The notes under the pieces were generated by a model. It was not told the DNA's origin. It did not search any database and saw only the letters and a list, made by a program, of their open reading frames with translations. A stretch of 64,000 bases of DNA from Halomonas sp. A40-4 (GTDB lineage: Bacteria > Pseudomonadota > Gammaproteobacteria > Pseudomonadales > Halomonadaceae): the NCBI RefSeq assembly GCF_015767635.1, contig NZ_CP065230.1:1984001-2048000 (forward strand). Direction: 5' to 3'. This document shows positions 9,536 through 18,733 of this stretch, piece after piece. The stretch's first letter is position 1, and each line of letters starts with the position of its first letter. Both the position numbers and the translations under genes were made by a program.

Positions 9536-9612
9536 TGGTCGGGGTGGAGGGATTCGAACCCCCGACATCCTGCTCCCAAAGCAGGCGCGCTACCAGACTG
9601 CGCTACACCCCG
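9536..9612 (-). tRNA. tRNA-Pro (TGG)
   Basis: A 77-base cloverleaf on the minus strand with anticodon TGG in the loop TTTGGGA, acceptor CGGGGTG paired with CACCCCG, and encoded CCA. It is the first gene of the four-tRNA operon, nearest to the promoter at 9660-9687. Confidence 0.96.
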
Positions 9613-9659
9613 ATTTCATTGCCTAAACGCTGCCGCCTGGCCCGTCTCAAGCGAGGCAT

Positions 9660-9687
9660 ATATTACTGTTTTTAATTTTAAAGTCAA
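9660..9687 (-). promoter_or_regulatory. Sigma-70 promoter of the tRNA operon
   Basis: On the minus strand TTGACT (9687-9682) and TAATAT (9665-9660) are separated by 16 bases of A/T-rich spacer. The bases after the -10 are GC-rich (TGCCTCGC), the type of discriminator found at stringently controlled stable-RNA promoters. It lies about 48 bases before the tRNA-Pro gene. Confidence 0.7.
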
Positions 9688-9815
9688 CCATCAACATGAC
9701 AACTTACCGTGGCACTTTGCCTGACTGCCCCATCATGCGAAAATTAGCGATGTCAGACCTTTGATTAACACTCGTGTTTTTGTTCGCCCTTCAACCTCTA
9801 CGGGGATTTCTTTAC

Positions 9816-10679
9816 ATGACCGCCCAACTCATCGATGGCAAAGCGATCGCCGCCAATGTCCGTCAGCATGTTGCTCAACAGGTAGCTGCCCGCCAGCAGG
9901 CGGGTAAACGAGCACCCGGACTTGCGGTTGTGGTGGTAGGAGATGACCCCGCTTCACAGGTCTATGTCAACAATAAACACCGCGCCTGTGAACAGGCAGG
10001 CATTTTTTCCTTTCAGCACGCCCTGCCCAGCCATACTTCCCAACAGACACTTGAAGCACTGGTTGACCAGTTAAATGACGACCCTGCCGTCGACGGCATC
10101 CTTGTCCAACTGCCCTTGCCTGAATCGCTTGACGCCGAACCGATACTCGAACGAATTCGCCCCGACAAGGACGTCGATGGTTTTCACCCCTTCAATATTG
10201 GCCGTCTTGCCCAGCGCATGCCTGCCCTTCGTCCCTGCACCCCGAAAGGCATCATGACGCTGCTTGAGCAGAGTGGCGTCAAGGTCCGCGGTCTCGATGC
10301 CACTGTCGTCGGCGCCTCTAACATTGTCGGCCGACCCATGGCGCTGGAACTTATGCTCGCTGGCGCCACCACCACGGTATGTCACCGGTTTACCAGGGAT
10401 CTGGAAGCACATGTCCGGCGTGCCGACCTTGTAGTGGTCGCCGTCGGCAAACCCGGCATTGTCCAAGGCGATTGGATAAAACCCGGTGCTGTGGTGATTG
10501 ATGTGGGTATCAATCGCCAGGAAAACGGCAAGCTGAAAGGGGATGTCGGTTTCACCGCTGCGGCCGAACGCGCCAGCTTGATCACCCCCGTCCCCGGCGG
10601 CGTGGGACCGATGACCGTTGCCACGCTACTGGAAAACACCCTGGCGGCCGCTGAACAGCACGACCAATCTGACAGCTAA
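9816..10679 (+). CDS. folD: Bifunctional methylene-THF dehydrogenase/methenyl-THF cyclohydrolase
   Basis: A 287-residue cytoplasmic enzyme that interconverts 5,10-methylene-, 5,10-methenyl- and 10-formyl-tetrahydrofolate using NADP. Family signatures are clear: [16 protein letters not shown] (about residues 36-51, with the catalytic lysine), [22 protein letters not shown] and PCTPKGIM, then the NADP-binding [11 protein letters not shown] and the closing [18 protein letters not shown] at 9802-9806 supports the ATG at 9816; a GTG at 9774 would add 14 atypical residues. It supplies one-carbon units alongside the glycine cleavage genes further right. Confidence 0.97.
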   Translation: MTAQLIDGKAIAANVRQHVAQQVAARQQAGKRAPGLAVVVVGDDPASQVYVNNKHRACEQAGIFSFQHALPSHTSQQTLEALVDQLNDDPAVDGILVQLPLPESLDAEPILERIRPDKDVDGFHPFNIGRLAQRMPALRPCTPKGIMTLLEQSGVKVRGLDATVVGASNIVGRPMALELMLAGATTTVCHRFTRDLEAHVRRADLVVVAVGKPGIVQGDWIKPGAVVIDVGINRQENGKLKGDVGFTAAAERASLITPVPGGVGPMTVATLLENTLAAAEQHDQSDS

Positions 10680-10722
10680 TCGTGGCTGTTTATCTTCTTC
10701 TGATGGATAGGAAAACAACATA

Positions 10723-11430
10723 GTGAAGCGTATCGGCATCATCGGCGCCATGGCCCAGGAAGTCAGGATCCTGGCGTCCCAGCTCGAAAACCCGGAGCGT
10801 TATGAACACGCTGGGTTTATCTTTCATCGCGGCACACGCCATGGCCTCGATGTGACAATCCTTCAATCGGGTATTGGCAAAGTGAACGCCGCGGTGGGCA
10901 CTGCGCTACTTTTAGAGCGCCATCAACCTGACGCGGTGATCAACACCGGCTCAGCCGGTGGGTTCGCCAGCGACCTGAAAATCGGCGATATCATCATTTC
11001 CGACGAAGTTCGCCACCATGACGTAGACGCGGTGGTATTCGGCTACGAAATGGGCCAGGTCCCCGGCATGCCCGCGGCTTATCTGGCCGATAAAGCGCTC
11101 CGCAAAGTGGCTCAGGGAGCCATCAAGACACTCGGCGAGGTCAACGTGCGTGAAGGCTTGATCGCCACTGGCGATGCCTTCATGGCCGACCCGGCCAGAG
11201 TCGATGCCACACGCGCCTTGTTCCCCAGCATGCTGGCGGTGGAAATGGAAGCCGCCGCTATTGCCCAGACATGCCACCTTTACCAATGCCCGTTCGTGGT
11301 TATCCGCGCGCTATCCGATATTCCCGGCAGTGGCGATAACCACCTGTCCTTTGAGCAATTCCTGGATGTGGCTGCCGACCATTCCTCGCGCATGGTCGAC
11401 CAGATGCTCCTCACTTTAGGCGCTAGCTGA
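10723..11430 (+). CDS. mtnN: 5'-methylthioadenosine/S-adenosylhomocysteine nucleosidase
   Basis: A 235-residue nucleosidase that removes adenine from methylthioadenosine and S-adenosylhomocysteine. It shows [11 protein letters not shown] at the N-terminus, the substrate-binding [13 protein letters not shown] segment, INTGSAGG, the catalytic glutamates in [10 protein letters not shown] and the aspartate in [12 protein letters not shown]. The start codon is GTG, preceded by GATAGGAAAACAACATA. The last 8 bases overlap the convergent pyrC gene. Confidence 0.96.
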   Translation: MKRIGIIGAMAQEVRILASQLENPERYEHAGFIFHRGTRHGLDVTILQSGIGKVNAAVGTALLLERHQPDAVINTGSAGGFASDLKIGDIIISDEVRHHDVDAVVFGYEMGQVPGMPAAYLADKALRKVAQGAIKTLGEVNVREGLIATGDAFMADPARVDATRALFPSMLAVEMEAAAIAQTCHLYQCPFVVIRALSDIPGSGDNHLSFEQFLDVAADHSSRMVDQMLLTLGAS

Positions 11431-12457
11431 TTGACCAGTCGAGCGTCTCCCCCGCCAGCAGCGGAATAATCGCCTCGCCATCGGCATAGGGGTAGCTGGC
11501 GGGGACGCTTTGCGGGCTCCGCGACAAGGTAATCGTATCGCCATTGGGCGGCAGCCCGTAAAAGCGCGGTCCGTTGAGGCTGGCAAACCCCTCCAGCGCC
11601 GACAGCGCCCCGACTTCGTCAAACGCCGTCGCATAAAGCTCTATCGCCGTGGAGGCCGTGTAAGCGCCCGCACAACCACAGCTGGACTCTTTGGCGGTTT
11701 GCGCATGGGGAGCGCTGTCGGTGCCCAGAAAGAACTTCCCGCTGCCACTGGTCGCCGCTTTCAATAGGGCCTGACGGTGCCTTTCGCGCTTGAGAATGGG
11801 CAGGCAGTAATAGTGCGGCCGAATCCCCCCGACCAGCATTTTATTGCGATTGAACAACAGGTGATGCGCGGTAATCGTCGCGGCCACGGTATCGGGTGCC
11901 TGGGCAACGAACTCGGCGGCTTGTTGTGTCGTGATATGTTCGAACACCACTTTCAGCGTTGGGTGGCGCGCTAAAAGCGGCGTCAGCACGCGCTCGATAA
12001 ACACCGCCTCGCGATCAAAAATATCAATATCTGGGTCGGTGACCTCGCCATGCATCAACAACGGCATGCCTGCATCGGCAAGCGCGGCAATGGTAGCATC
12101 GCAGCGGGTCAGATCTGTCACCCCTGAGGCGGAGTTGGTGGTCGCCCCTGCCGGGTAAAGCTTGACGGCGTTGACAATACCGCTTCTTGCTGCCCGTTCA
12201 ATCTCTTCCGGCGGAGTGGTATCTGTCAAATACAATGTCATGAGCGGTTCAAAGCGGCTACCGGCAGGCAATGCATCCAGAATCCGCTCACGGTAAGCGA
12301 TAGCTTGCTCGGTCGTGGTGATCGGCGGCGTCAAGTTCGGCATAATGATTGCGCGCCCCATTTGGGCCGCGGTGTGGCCCACAACCGCTTTCAGCGCTTC
12401 GCCATCGCGCAGGTGGAGGTGCCAGTCGTCTGGCCGGGTCAAAGTAATAGCGTCCAC
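11423..12457 (-). CDS. pyrC: Dihydroorotase (class II)
   Basis: A 344-residue zinc amidohydrolase that closes carbamoyl-aspartate to dihydroorotate in pyrimidine synthesis. The motif [10 protein letters not shown] at residues 10-19 holds the HxH metal ligands. [18 protein letters not shown] (with the carbamylated lysine) and the C-terminal [10 protein letters not shown] complete the class II pattern; E. coli PyrC has 348 residues. It stands alone on the minus strand, overlapping the 3' end of mtnN by 8 bases. Confidence 0.96.
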   Translation of the reverse strand: MDAITLTRPDDWHLHLRDGEALKAVVGHTAAQMGRAIIMPNLTPPITTTEQAIAYRERILDALPAGSRFEPLMTLYLTDTTPPEEIERAARSGIVNAVKLYPAGATTNSASGVTDLTRCDATIAALADAGMPLLMHGEVTDPDIDIFDREAVFIERVLTPLLARHPTLKVVFEHITTQQAAEFVAQAPDTVAATITAHHLLFNRNKMLVGGIRPHYYCLPILKRERHRQALLKAATSGSGKFFLGTDSAPHAQTAKESSCGCAGAYTASTAIELYATAFDEVGALSALEGFASLNGPRFYGLPPNGDTITLSRSPQSVPASYPYADGEAIIPLLAGETLDWSIS

Positions 12458-12624
12458 GGAAGATCCTGTACGTCGTCAGTTATCGCAGTCAATGAAATGG
12501 GCGCCCTGCGCCTCAAGCAGCAGTATACCGGATACACCATCAGGTTGAATCGAGTGCAATTCACCCACAGCTAAACCGATGTGGCGTATGATAATTATCA
12601 CTGGTTGGTCAAAGGATACACGTT

Positions 12625-13041
12625 ATGCAGAAGGTCCGGCGAAATGCCGACATTATTGCCAGCCTCGAAGGCTTGCTGTGGCTCGCGCTAGCGTGGTCGG
12701 TGTCGTTTTCAACGTATTACGGCAGCACCGAAGCGACAGTCACCATGTTGCTGATCGTCGCCACCCTGGCATTTTTCAGCTGGGCACACCGGCCGCTTCG
12801 CTACCTGCTGCGACGCTATCATGTGCGCAAACGGCGGACCGATATGTGGATTCACTTGCTGGCGCTGCCGGTGCTTATTGCGATGTTTTTCCACATCATG
12901 ATTGAGGGCCTGCTGGGCAGCGCCTGGCTGCCGCCCAAGATGCTGGTATTCAATATTGTTGCCACGGCGGGATGGTTAACCTACGTCATGACACTGTTTA
13001 TTAAATTCCTGATCCATCGCTTTAAATCCACCGCCAGGTGA
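12625..13041 (+). CDS. Four-helix membrane protein, translationally coupled to the RegB-type kinase
   Basis: A 138-residue protein that I do not recognise as a named family. It has about four hydrophobic segments (near residues 15-30, 34-50, 74-92 and 104-126) with basic clusters between them (RPLRYLLRRYHVRKRRTD) and a basic C-terminus. Its stop codon TGA overlaps the next gene's leader: the AGGTGAG that ends this gene also forms the ribosome-binding site for the sensor kinase. AAGGA at 12612-12616 supports its own start. The tight link suggests a membrane partner of the redox-sensing kinase, but that is inference from position only. Confidence 0.75.
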   Translation: MQKVRRNADIIASLEGLLWLALAWSVSFSTYYGSTEATVTMLLIVATLAFFSWAHRPLRYLLRRYHVRKRRTDMWIHLLALPVLIAMFFHIMIEGLLGSAWLPPKMLVFNIVATAGWLTYVMTLFIKFLIHRFKSTAR

Positions 13042-13046
13042 GCAAG

Positions 13047-14315
13047 ATGCCAACCGAGCTCCCGCTGCCGTTATCGACCCCAAACCGTAATCTGGTCCGA
13101 TTGACCATTGTACGAGGCATCACCTGGACGGGTTTTTTAATCGCCATCATCGTGGGCGTCAAATTCCTCTCGTTCGAACTACCCGTTCCTGAGGTGGTCA
13201 GCGTTGTCCTGGCAATGGGACTGCTCAACATTGCCACCTGGTGGCGGCTGGGTCGGCCGCGTGCGGTCCGGCATCTTGAGTATTTGCTGCATCTGCTTGC
13301 TGATATAGTGGGCTTGACGCTGCTGTTCTATTTTTCCGGGGGCTCCACCAATCCCTTCATCACCTATTACCTGGTACCCATTACCATTGCGGCCGCGACC
13401 CTGCCCTGGCGTCATGCGTGGATCATTGCCGGCTGTGCCATGGCCGCCTATAGCTTCTTGATGATTGACTACCATCCGATCCCCCAACTGGGCCATATCA
13501 ACAGCGGCAGCCCGCTTAGTCTCCACGTACTGGGCATGTGGGTGAATTTCGGCATGTCAGCGGGGCTCGTCACTTTCTTCATCTATAAAATGGCCCATGC
13601 CTTGAGACGTCGCGACCAGGCCCTTTCGCGCACCCGTGAAGCGGCGTTACGCAACGAACAAGTGTTGGCCGTTGCCACCCAGGCGGCGGGCACCGCGCAT
13701 GAACTGGGCACGCCACTATCCACCATGGCCGTACTGCTCAAGGATATGCAGGAAGAAGCCAAGGACCACCCGGAGCGTCAGGAAGATATCGAATTACTGC
13801 GTCAGCAGGTGGATATTTGCAAATCGCGCCTGCAGCATCTCGTCAACCAGGCGGACCGGCGGCGCATGGCAGAACCGGAAGTGCTCGACGCCGAAACCTG
13901 GCTGGGCGGTGTTGTCCAACGCTGGCTGGTATTGCGGCCCGATGTCAGCCACCAATTGGACATCGCCAGCCGCCGTGGGCGACCCTGGCTGGCGGTTGAC
14001 GCCACCCTTGATCAGGCGCTGACCAATCTGCTCAATAACGCTGCGGACGCCAATCCTGAAGACATCGCCATCGGGCTGGACTGGCACTCTGACCGCGTCG
14101 TCATCGATATTCGTGACCACGGCCCAGGCGTTGCCATGTCGATCGCCGATCAGTTGGGCGATACGTTCATTTCCACAAAAAGCAAGGGAATGGGCATTGG
14201 TTTATTCTTGACCCACGCCACGATCAATCGCTTTGGCGGGGGCGTCAGTCTTTACAACCATCCCGAAGGCGGTACGTTAACCGAGGTCACGCTACCCCGT
14301 GCAGACGCTGACTAG
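13047..14315 (+). CDS. RegB/PrrB-type redox sensor histidine kinase
   Basis: A 422-residue inner-membrane histidine kinase of the RegB/PrrB/ActS (RoxS) family, which monitors the redox state of the quinone pool. About six membrane helices fill residues 1-190, with the quinone-binding box GGSTNPF (family GGxxNPF). The H-box TAHELGTPLSTM carries the phospho-accepting histidine. The cysteine in DICKSRL occupies the place of the redox-active cysteine of RegB. N, G1 (DHGPGV) and G2 (GMGIGLFL) ATP-binding boxes follow. I chose ATG 13047, six bases after AGGTG; a GTG at 13038 would add three residues. Its response regulator follows after 41 bases. Confidence 0.9.
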   Translation: MPTELPLPLSTPNRNLVRLTIVRGITWTGFLIAIIVGVKFLSFELPVPEVVSVVLAMGLLNIATWWRLGRPRAVRHLEYLLHLLADIVGLTLLFYFSGGSTNPFITYYLVPITIAAATLPWRHAWIIAGCAMAAYSFLMIDYHPIPQLGHINSGSPLSLHVLGMWVNFGMSAGLVTFFIYKMAHALRRRDQALSRTREAALRNEQVLAVATQAAGTAHELGTPLSTMAVLLKDMQEEAKDHPERQEDIELLRQQVDICKSRLQHLVNQADRRRMAEPEVLDAETWLGGVVQRWLVLRPDVSHQLDIASRRGRPWLAVDATLDQALTNLLNNAADANPEDIAIGLDWHSDRVVIDIRDHGPGVAMSIADQLGDTFISTKSKGMGIGLFLTHATINRFGGGVSLYNHPEGGTLTEVTLPRADAD

Positions 14316-14356
14316 GCTATGTGGCGCTCTCGTTTTAGTGATTAATTGAGGTCATC

Positions 14357-14896
14357 ATGCAAACACCCAACCAGCGGTTATTGATTGTCGACGACGACGA
14401 GATGTTTTGCCATGTGCTAAGCCGCTCCCTCACCCGGCGAGGCTTTGAGGTCGTCGTGGCACATGATGCGGACCAGGCCCTGGCACTTGCGGCCCAACAT
14501 GCCCCCACCATGGCCACCCTCGACTTGAAGCTGGAAAATTCCTCGGGGCTCAAGTTATTGCCCGACCTGCTGGCAGTCGTGCCGCACTGCCATGTGGTCG
14601 TCTTGACCGGCTACTCGAGTATTGCGACCGCCGTGGAAGCCATCAAGCTCGGGGCCGTCAATTATTTATGCAAACCGGTTGACGCTGACGATGTACTGAA
14701 CGCGTTCGACCGCTCCGAAGGTGATCCCAACATTGAAGTTGCTGATAGCCCACCTTCCATCAATCGCATTACCTGGGAACACATCCAAAAGGTCTTGCAG
14801 GAGCACGATGGCAATATCTCGGCCACTGCCAGGGCGCTCGGCATGCACCGCCGAACGCTACAGCGCAAATTGCAAAAGCGCCCTGTACGTCGCTAA
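14357..14896 (+). CDS. RegA/PrrA-type response regulator
   Basis: A 179-residue response regulator, the partner of the kinase upstream. The receiver domain has the acidic pocket DDDE (about residues 13-16), the phospho-acceptor aspartate in ATLDLKLE, the threonine in VVLTGYSS and the lysine in YLCKPVDADD. The C-terminus is a Fis-type helix-turn-helix, NISATARALGMHRRTLQRKL, almost identical in pattern to RegA. RegA homologues switch genes for respiration, carbon and nitrogen use on redox change. The 179-residue length is typical. Confidence 0.92.
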   Translation: MQTPNQRLLIVDDDEMFCHVLSRSLTRRGFEVVVAHDADQALALAAQHAPTMATLDLKLENSSGLKLLPDLLAVVPHCHVVVLTGYSSIATAVEAIKLGAVNYLCKPVDADDVLNAFDRSEGDPNIEVADSPPSINRITWEHIQKVLQEHDGNISATARALGMHRRTLQRKLQKRPVRR

Positions 14897-14906
14897 CCGT
14901 TTATCT

Positions 14907-14932
14907 GCCTCCGCTTGCATGGCAACGGAGGC
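14907..14932. terminator. Terminator between regA-type gene and bdh
   Basis: GCCTCCG (14907-14913) pairs with CGGAGGC (14926-14932), and an inner TTGC-ATG-GCAA extends the stem. GGTTTAAG follows on the plus strand and AGATAAACGG on the minus strand, so it may serve both convergent genes, although the T-run is short. Confidence 0.6.
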
Positions 14933-14945
14933 GGTTTAAGACGGA

Positions 14946-15716
14946 CTAATGGGCGGTCCAGCCAAGGTCGATATTCCAACTCGCTCCGGTCACCGCCCCT
15001 GCAGCGTCGGAGGCCATATAGGCAACCAGCTGCGCTACTTCAGCGGGTTCGATCAGGCGTTTCACAGCGGCATTCTTGAGCATGATATTTTCAATCACTT
15101 CCTGCTCGCCCATGCCATGCAGCTTGGCCTGATCCGCAATCTGATTATCGACCAGAGGGGTTTTCACGTAGGCCGGGCATATCGCATTAGCCGTAATCCC
15201 CTGCTCACCACCTTCCAGCGCAGCCGTCTTGGTGAGCCCGATCATGCCGTGCTTGGCACTGATATAAGCGGCTTTCCCCGGCGAGGCCACCTGGGCATGA
15301 ATAGACGCAATATTGACGATCCGGCCCCAGCCCTTTTCACGCATGTGCGGCCAGGCTGCCTGGGTCAGCAGGAAAGGGGCTGTCAGCATCAGGTCGATAA
15401 TGTGACGCCATTTCGCTTCGGGAAAGTCTTCAATCGCCGCCACATGCTGAATCCCGGCATTGTTAACCAGGATATCCACGCCGCCAAAGCGTTTGACCGC
15501 CTCCGCAACGGCACCGCGACAGGCCTCCGGGTCGGTCAAATCTGCCTGGTAGAACGCAGCCCCTGCCGCCTCGGCGATCTTTTTACCCTCAGGGTTGAAA
15601 TCGACCGCCAATACCTGGTGGCCCAATTCGCAAAAGTGTTTGACCACTGCTTCGCCAATACCGCTGCTGGTGCCGGTAACCAAGGCAACACGGGGGGTCA
15701 CTGCTGTCGTCGTCAT
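14946..15716 (-). CDS. 3-hydroxybutyrate dehydrogenase (SDR family)
   Basis: A 256-residue classical short-chain dehydrogenase, best matching NAD-dependent D-3-hydroxybutyrate dehydrogenase, which converts 3-hydroxybutyrate to acetoacetate in polyhydroxybutyrate or ketone-body use. It shows the NAD-binding VTGTSSGIGEAV (TGxxxGxG), NNAGIQHVA, the catalytic serine region NIASIHAQVASPGK and YISAKHG (YxxxK). The segment NAICPAYVKTPLVDNQI is characteristic of the 3-hydroxybutyrate dehydrogenase branch. The CoA-transferase genes at 17.1-18.5 kb would activate the product acetoacetate. Confidence 0.88.
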   Translation of the reverse strand: MTTTAVTPRVALVTGTSSGIGEAVVKHFCELGHQVLAVDFNPEGKKIAEAAGAAFYQADLTDPEACRGAVAEAVKRFGGVDILVNNAGIQHVAAIEDFPEAKWRHIIDLMLTAPFLLTQAAWPHMREKGWGRIVNIASIHAQVASPGKAAYISAKHGMIGLTKTAALEGGEQGITANAICPAYVKTPLVDNQIADQAKLHGMGEQEVIENIMLKNAAVKRLIEPAEVAQLVAYMASDAAGAVTGASWNIDLGWTAH

Positions 15717-15910
15717 GGCAAATCCTGTTGATTAAGTGAGTGGGCTTGCTGGGTTCAGTCTAGTTGATTGCTTACCGCTTCACTGCGCCTCTTCGAAAAG
15801 ACGCAGATGATAACGTGACTCAATAACCTTTTTAGCGTTCCCCTATTGGATAACACTGGCGGGTTGATTCACAATGTTCTGTCGTTCTATCACCAGCAAA
15901 GGAGTCATGT

Positions 15911-16186
15911 ATGTTTGTGGTCATTTTTGGACGCTTGTCCTGCCCGTTTTGTGTCCGCGCCAAGCAGCTTGCTGAGCAGCTGGAACAAGCGGGGAACATT
16001 GAAGGCTATCGCTACGTCGACATGCCGTCTGAGGGTGTCAGCAAAGACGATATTGCCAAAACCGCCGGCAAGCCGATTCATACCGTTCCCCAGGTTTTTG
16101 TCGATCAGCAGCATGTCGGTGGCTTTACCGAATTCGACCAGTTTGTGCGCGACCACCAGCTACTGAGCACCTCGTCGACTGCCTGA
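15911..16186 (+). CDS. grxA: Glutaredoxin 1
   Basis: A 91-residue dithiol glutaredoxin that reduces disulfides, such as that of ribonucleotide reductase, with glutathione. The active site CPFC is at residues 11-14, and TVPQVFVDQQHVGGFTEF supplies the cis-proline and glutathione-binding GG. The order of motifs follows E. coli GrxA rather than GrxC. AGGAGT at 15899-15904 supports the ATG at 15911. It is monocistronic between the bdh gene (divergent) and the next gene. Confidence 0.92.
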   Translation: MFVVIFGRLSCPFCVRAKQLAEQLEQAGNIEGYRYVDMPSEGVSKDDIAKTAGKPIHTVPQVFVDQQHVGGFTEFDQFVRDHQLLSTSSTA

Positions 16187-16299
16187 GTCAGCGTTAGCCT
16201 GCCGTTTAGCTGCGTTGAACCGTTCACCTGTCACTTGCCTATACTGACTTGATAGCAACCTAGACGTTAATGGTCCGATACCTTGGCAAGGAAGGCAGT

Positions 16300-17067
16300 A
16301 TGCATCGCGAGGAGTTCATCCAGCAGTTGTGGCTGGATTATATCCATACTCACCCTGATATCGGGGCACTCCGCCTCTGGCCCCTTTCCACGCCAGCGGA
16401 TTACCTCACCCTGGTGACGCTCAACCATGGCGGTTTTTCCGCCCAAGCGCTATCGCCTTCGCTTGCCCATATGGGTTATCGCCACATCGGGCATTATGCG
16501 ATGGCCGACAAGGGACTGCTCATCCATCTCTTGGCGCCAGCGGAGGGTGGAAGCTGCCTGGTTCTTGTCGAATTACAGACGGGCACCCTGTCAAAATCGC
16601 TACGTGAAGCGCTGCTGGGCCTCGTCCAGCAAACGCACCCGCAAGACAGCAAAGGCCAAAACCTGCTGTGTAGAGGTCGCCCCTGGCCAATGCCTGCCTG
16701 GGCACTTTATCAGAAGCTACACGATGAACACCCGCTCGCCGCCTGGTTAGCCGTTATGGGGCCCAGGCTGCACCATGTCGGCTTTGACTGCGAACAGCTT
16801 GGCAGCTCAATGGAAGCCATTGACCGGCAACTATTACAAAGCGGCCTGACCCACATGGTAGATCAGCAAAATGGGGTATTCAGCGTTTCCAACCTGCTTG
16901 TCCATCGTTTTTACCCCGCCACCCCGCAAAAAATGATATTCGACCAGGGTGACGAACATCGTCTCTGTCTGGGCGGTCTGGCCATAGTTCAGAGGCACCT
17001 GGAAAGCAATCACGAACGGATAGCCGAGCTATTGCTGCCTGTTCATGCCCGCTGCGAGATAGCGTAA
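16300..17067 (+). CDS. DUF1338-like protein (possible 2-oxoadipate dioxygenase/decarboxylase relative)
   Basis: A 255-residue protein with weak but recognisable resemblance to the DUF1338/HglS family of Fe(II)-dependent vicinal-oxygen-chelate enzymes. Its N-terminus (REEFIQQLWLDYIHTHP), the LVTLNHGGF segment with a histidine, HMGYRHIGHYAMADKGL, and LVELQTGTLS with a glutamate follow the order of the family's metal ligands; a second histidine pattern, LHHVGFDCEQL, comes near residue 158. Key residues are partly changed, so activity is uncertain. AAGGAAGG at 16288-16295 supports the start at 16300. The neighbours (grxA, scoB) give no pathway hint. Confidence 0.5.
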   Translation: MHREEFIQQLWLDYIHTHPDIGALRLWPLSTPADYLTLVTLNHGGFSAQALSPSLAHMGYRHIGHYAMADKGLLIHLLAPAEGGSCLVLVELQTGTLSKSLREALLGLVQQTHPQDSKGQNLLCRGRPWPMPAWALYQKLHDEHPLAAWLAVMGPRLHHVGFDCEQLGSSMEAIDRQLLQSGLTHMVDQQNGVFSVSNLLVHRFYPATPQKMIFDQGDEHRLCLGGLAIVQRHLESNHERIAELLLPVHARCEIA

Positions 17068-17117
17068 GCGCCAGGCGACGCTTACGCCTTGACTTGCGTC
17101 AGGCACTCGGGGGCCGA

Positions 17118-17783
17118 CTAGCCTTGGGCAAATGTCATTTCGGGGACGTGGTCGGGTACCACCAGCTTGCCTGCAGTCTTTTCGACGATTTCTTCAACGC
17201 TCACGCCCGGCGCACGCTCTTTCAGAATGAAAGTGCCGTCCTTGATTTCAAGGTATGCCAGGTCCGTCAATACACGGTTAATACAGCCTGCGCCGGTCAA
17301 TGGCAGATTGCATTTTTCGAGCAATTTGGACTCCCCGTGTTTTGACGCATGAGTCATGGTGCAAATGATATTTTCCGCACCAGCTACCAGATCCATGGCG
17401 CCCCCCATCCCCTTGATCAGCTTGCCGGGAATCATCCAGGAGGCAATATTGCCATTCTGATCGACCTCAAACGCCCCCAGTACCGTCAGATCCACGTGGC
17501 CGCCGCGAATCATCGCGAACGACTCTGCCGATGAAAAAATCGCCGCGCCCGGTCTTGCCGTAACGGTTTGCTTGCCGGCGTTGATCATGTCGGGATCAAC
17601 TTCTTCTTCGGTGGGATAACGCCCCATGCCCAGCAAACCATTTTCCGACTGAAGCATTACGTCCATATCCTCGGGGATATAGTTAGCCACCAGGGTCGGA
17701 ATGCCGATTCCCAAATTAACGTAAAAGCCGTCTTCCAGTTCCCGCGCCACACGCTGAGCCATTTGTTCACGTGTCAGTGCCAT
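17118..17783 (-). CDS. scoB: 3-oxoacid CoA-transferase subunit B
   Basis: A 221-residue beta subunit of a family I CoA-transferase that moves CoA from succinyl-CoA (or acetyl-CoA) to acetoacetate. The catalytic glutamate lies in MLQSENGLLGMG (E47), preceded by YVNLGIGIPTLV. It follows the alpha subunit by 66 bases on the same strand. With the 3-hydroxybutyrate dehydrogenase nearby it completes a route from 3-hydroxybutyrate to acetoacetyl-CoA. Substrate choice (succinyl-CoA or acetyl-CoA) cannot be told from sequence. Confidence 0.9.
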   Translation of the reverse strand: MALTREQMAQRVARELEDGFYVNLGIGIPTLVANYIPEDMDVMLQSENGLLGMGRYPTEEEVDPDMINAGKQTVTARPGAAIFSSAESFAMIRGGHVDLTVLGAFEVDQNGNIASWMIPGKLIKGMGGAMDLVAGAENIICTMTHASKHGESKLLEKCNLPLTGAGCINRVLTDLAYLEIKDGTFILKERAPGVSVEEIVEKTAGKLVVPDHVPEMTFAQG

Positions 17784-17849
17784 GATCAGTTCCTCATAGT
17801 GAATCGATTAAAAGCCAAAACAACCGGGTCGTTCGATAGCGCTGCACTC

Positions 17850-18548
17850 TTAACTGTGAACCGTGCGTTTTTCGATGCGCTTCTCAAACGTGCCCTGAAT
17901 GATTCGGTCTACATAGATGCCCGGTGTATGGATCTGACTGGGCTCCAGTTCGCCGGGCTCAACGATCTCTTCGACTTCAACGACAGTAATCCTGCCCGCC
18001 GTTGCGACCATGGGATTAAAGTTCTGCGCCGTATGGCGGTACATGACATTACCGTAACGGTCGGCTTTCCAGCCCTTCACAATGGCAAATTCACCGGTTA
18101 TGGCCTCTTCCAGAATATGCGGACGACCATTGAATTCACGGACTTCCTTGCCTTCGCCAATGGGAGTGCCATAGCCGGTGGCGGTATAAAACGCCGGGAT
18201 ACCGGCTCCGCCTGCGCGCATCTTTTCCGCGAGCGTCCCCTGAGGGGTTAGCACCACTTCGATCTCGTCATTGAGCATTTGCTGCTCGAACAGCGCATTC
18301 TCGCCTACATAAGACGCCAGAATCTTGCGTATCTGACGGTCTTCGAGCAACAGGCCGAGGCCAAAACCGTCAACGCCACAGTTGTTCGATACAACGGTCA
18401 GGTCCTTGACGCCACGTCGCTTTATTTCAGCAATCAGATTTTCGGGAATGCCGCACAGGCCGAAACCACCGGCCAATACGGTCATGCCGCTTTCAATGCC
18501 TTCCATCGCTTCTTCGTAGGAAGCAACACGCTTATCGAATCCTGCCAT
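17850..18548 (-). CDS. scoA: 3-oxoacid CoA-transferase subunit A
   Basis: A 232-residue alpha subunit of the same CoA-transferase. The CoA-binding motif [15 protein letters not shown] is at residues 26-40, and [21 protein letters not shown] and RHTAQNFNP follow as in ScoA/AtoD. It starts a leftward operon with scoB. The LysR-type gene at 18734 is divergent, with 185 bases in between; that arrangement usually means that the regulator controls the operon. Confidence 0.91.
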   Translation of the reverse strand: MAGFDKRVASYEEAMEGIESGMTVLAGGFGLCGIPENLIAEIKRRGVKDLTVVSNNCGVDGFGLGLLLEDRQIRKILASYVGENALFEQQMLNDEIEVVLTPQGTLAEKMRAGGAGIPAFYTATGYGTPIGEGKEVREFNGRPHILEEAITGEFAIVKGWKADRYGNVMYRHTAQNFNPMVATAGRITVVEVEEIVEPGELEPSQIHTPGIYVDRIIQGTFEKRIEKRTVHS

Positions 18549-18733
18549 TGTTATACCTCGCCTTGTTGTCGATGACGGTTGTCAGTGATACACCAATGTC
18601 GCTGAGCCCACGAGATCCAAGGTGTGACGGCTATCGCGACGCAGGCTTCTGGTTGCAGTGTTGTGCCAGACAATATATTTGTTAAGTTTGTTTTTCTTAT
18701 CAATTTATTTGCATAACTTATAAAGAGCCGACC

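Noticed and set aside
9223..9626. Plus- and minus-strand frames over the tRNA cluster.
   Set aside because: They overlap four clear tRNA genes and show tRNA-derived pseudo-peptides.
14949..15731. A 260-codon plus-strand frame opposite the 3-hydroxybutyrate dehydrogenase gene.
   Set aside because: Antisense shadow in GC-rich coding DNA; the minus-strand gene has all SDR motifs.
17062..17087. Hairpin GCGTAAGCG/CGCTTACGC between the DUF1338-like gene and scoB.
   Set aside because: The stem is good, but there is no T-run on either strand and its left arm is partly coding, so a terminator call is not supported.
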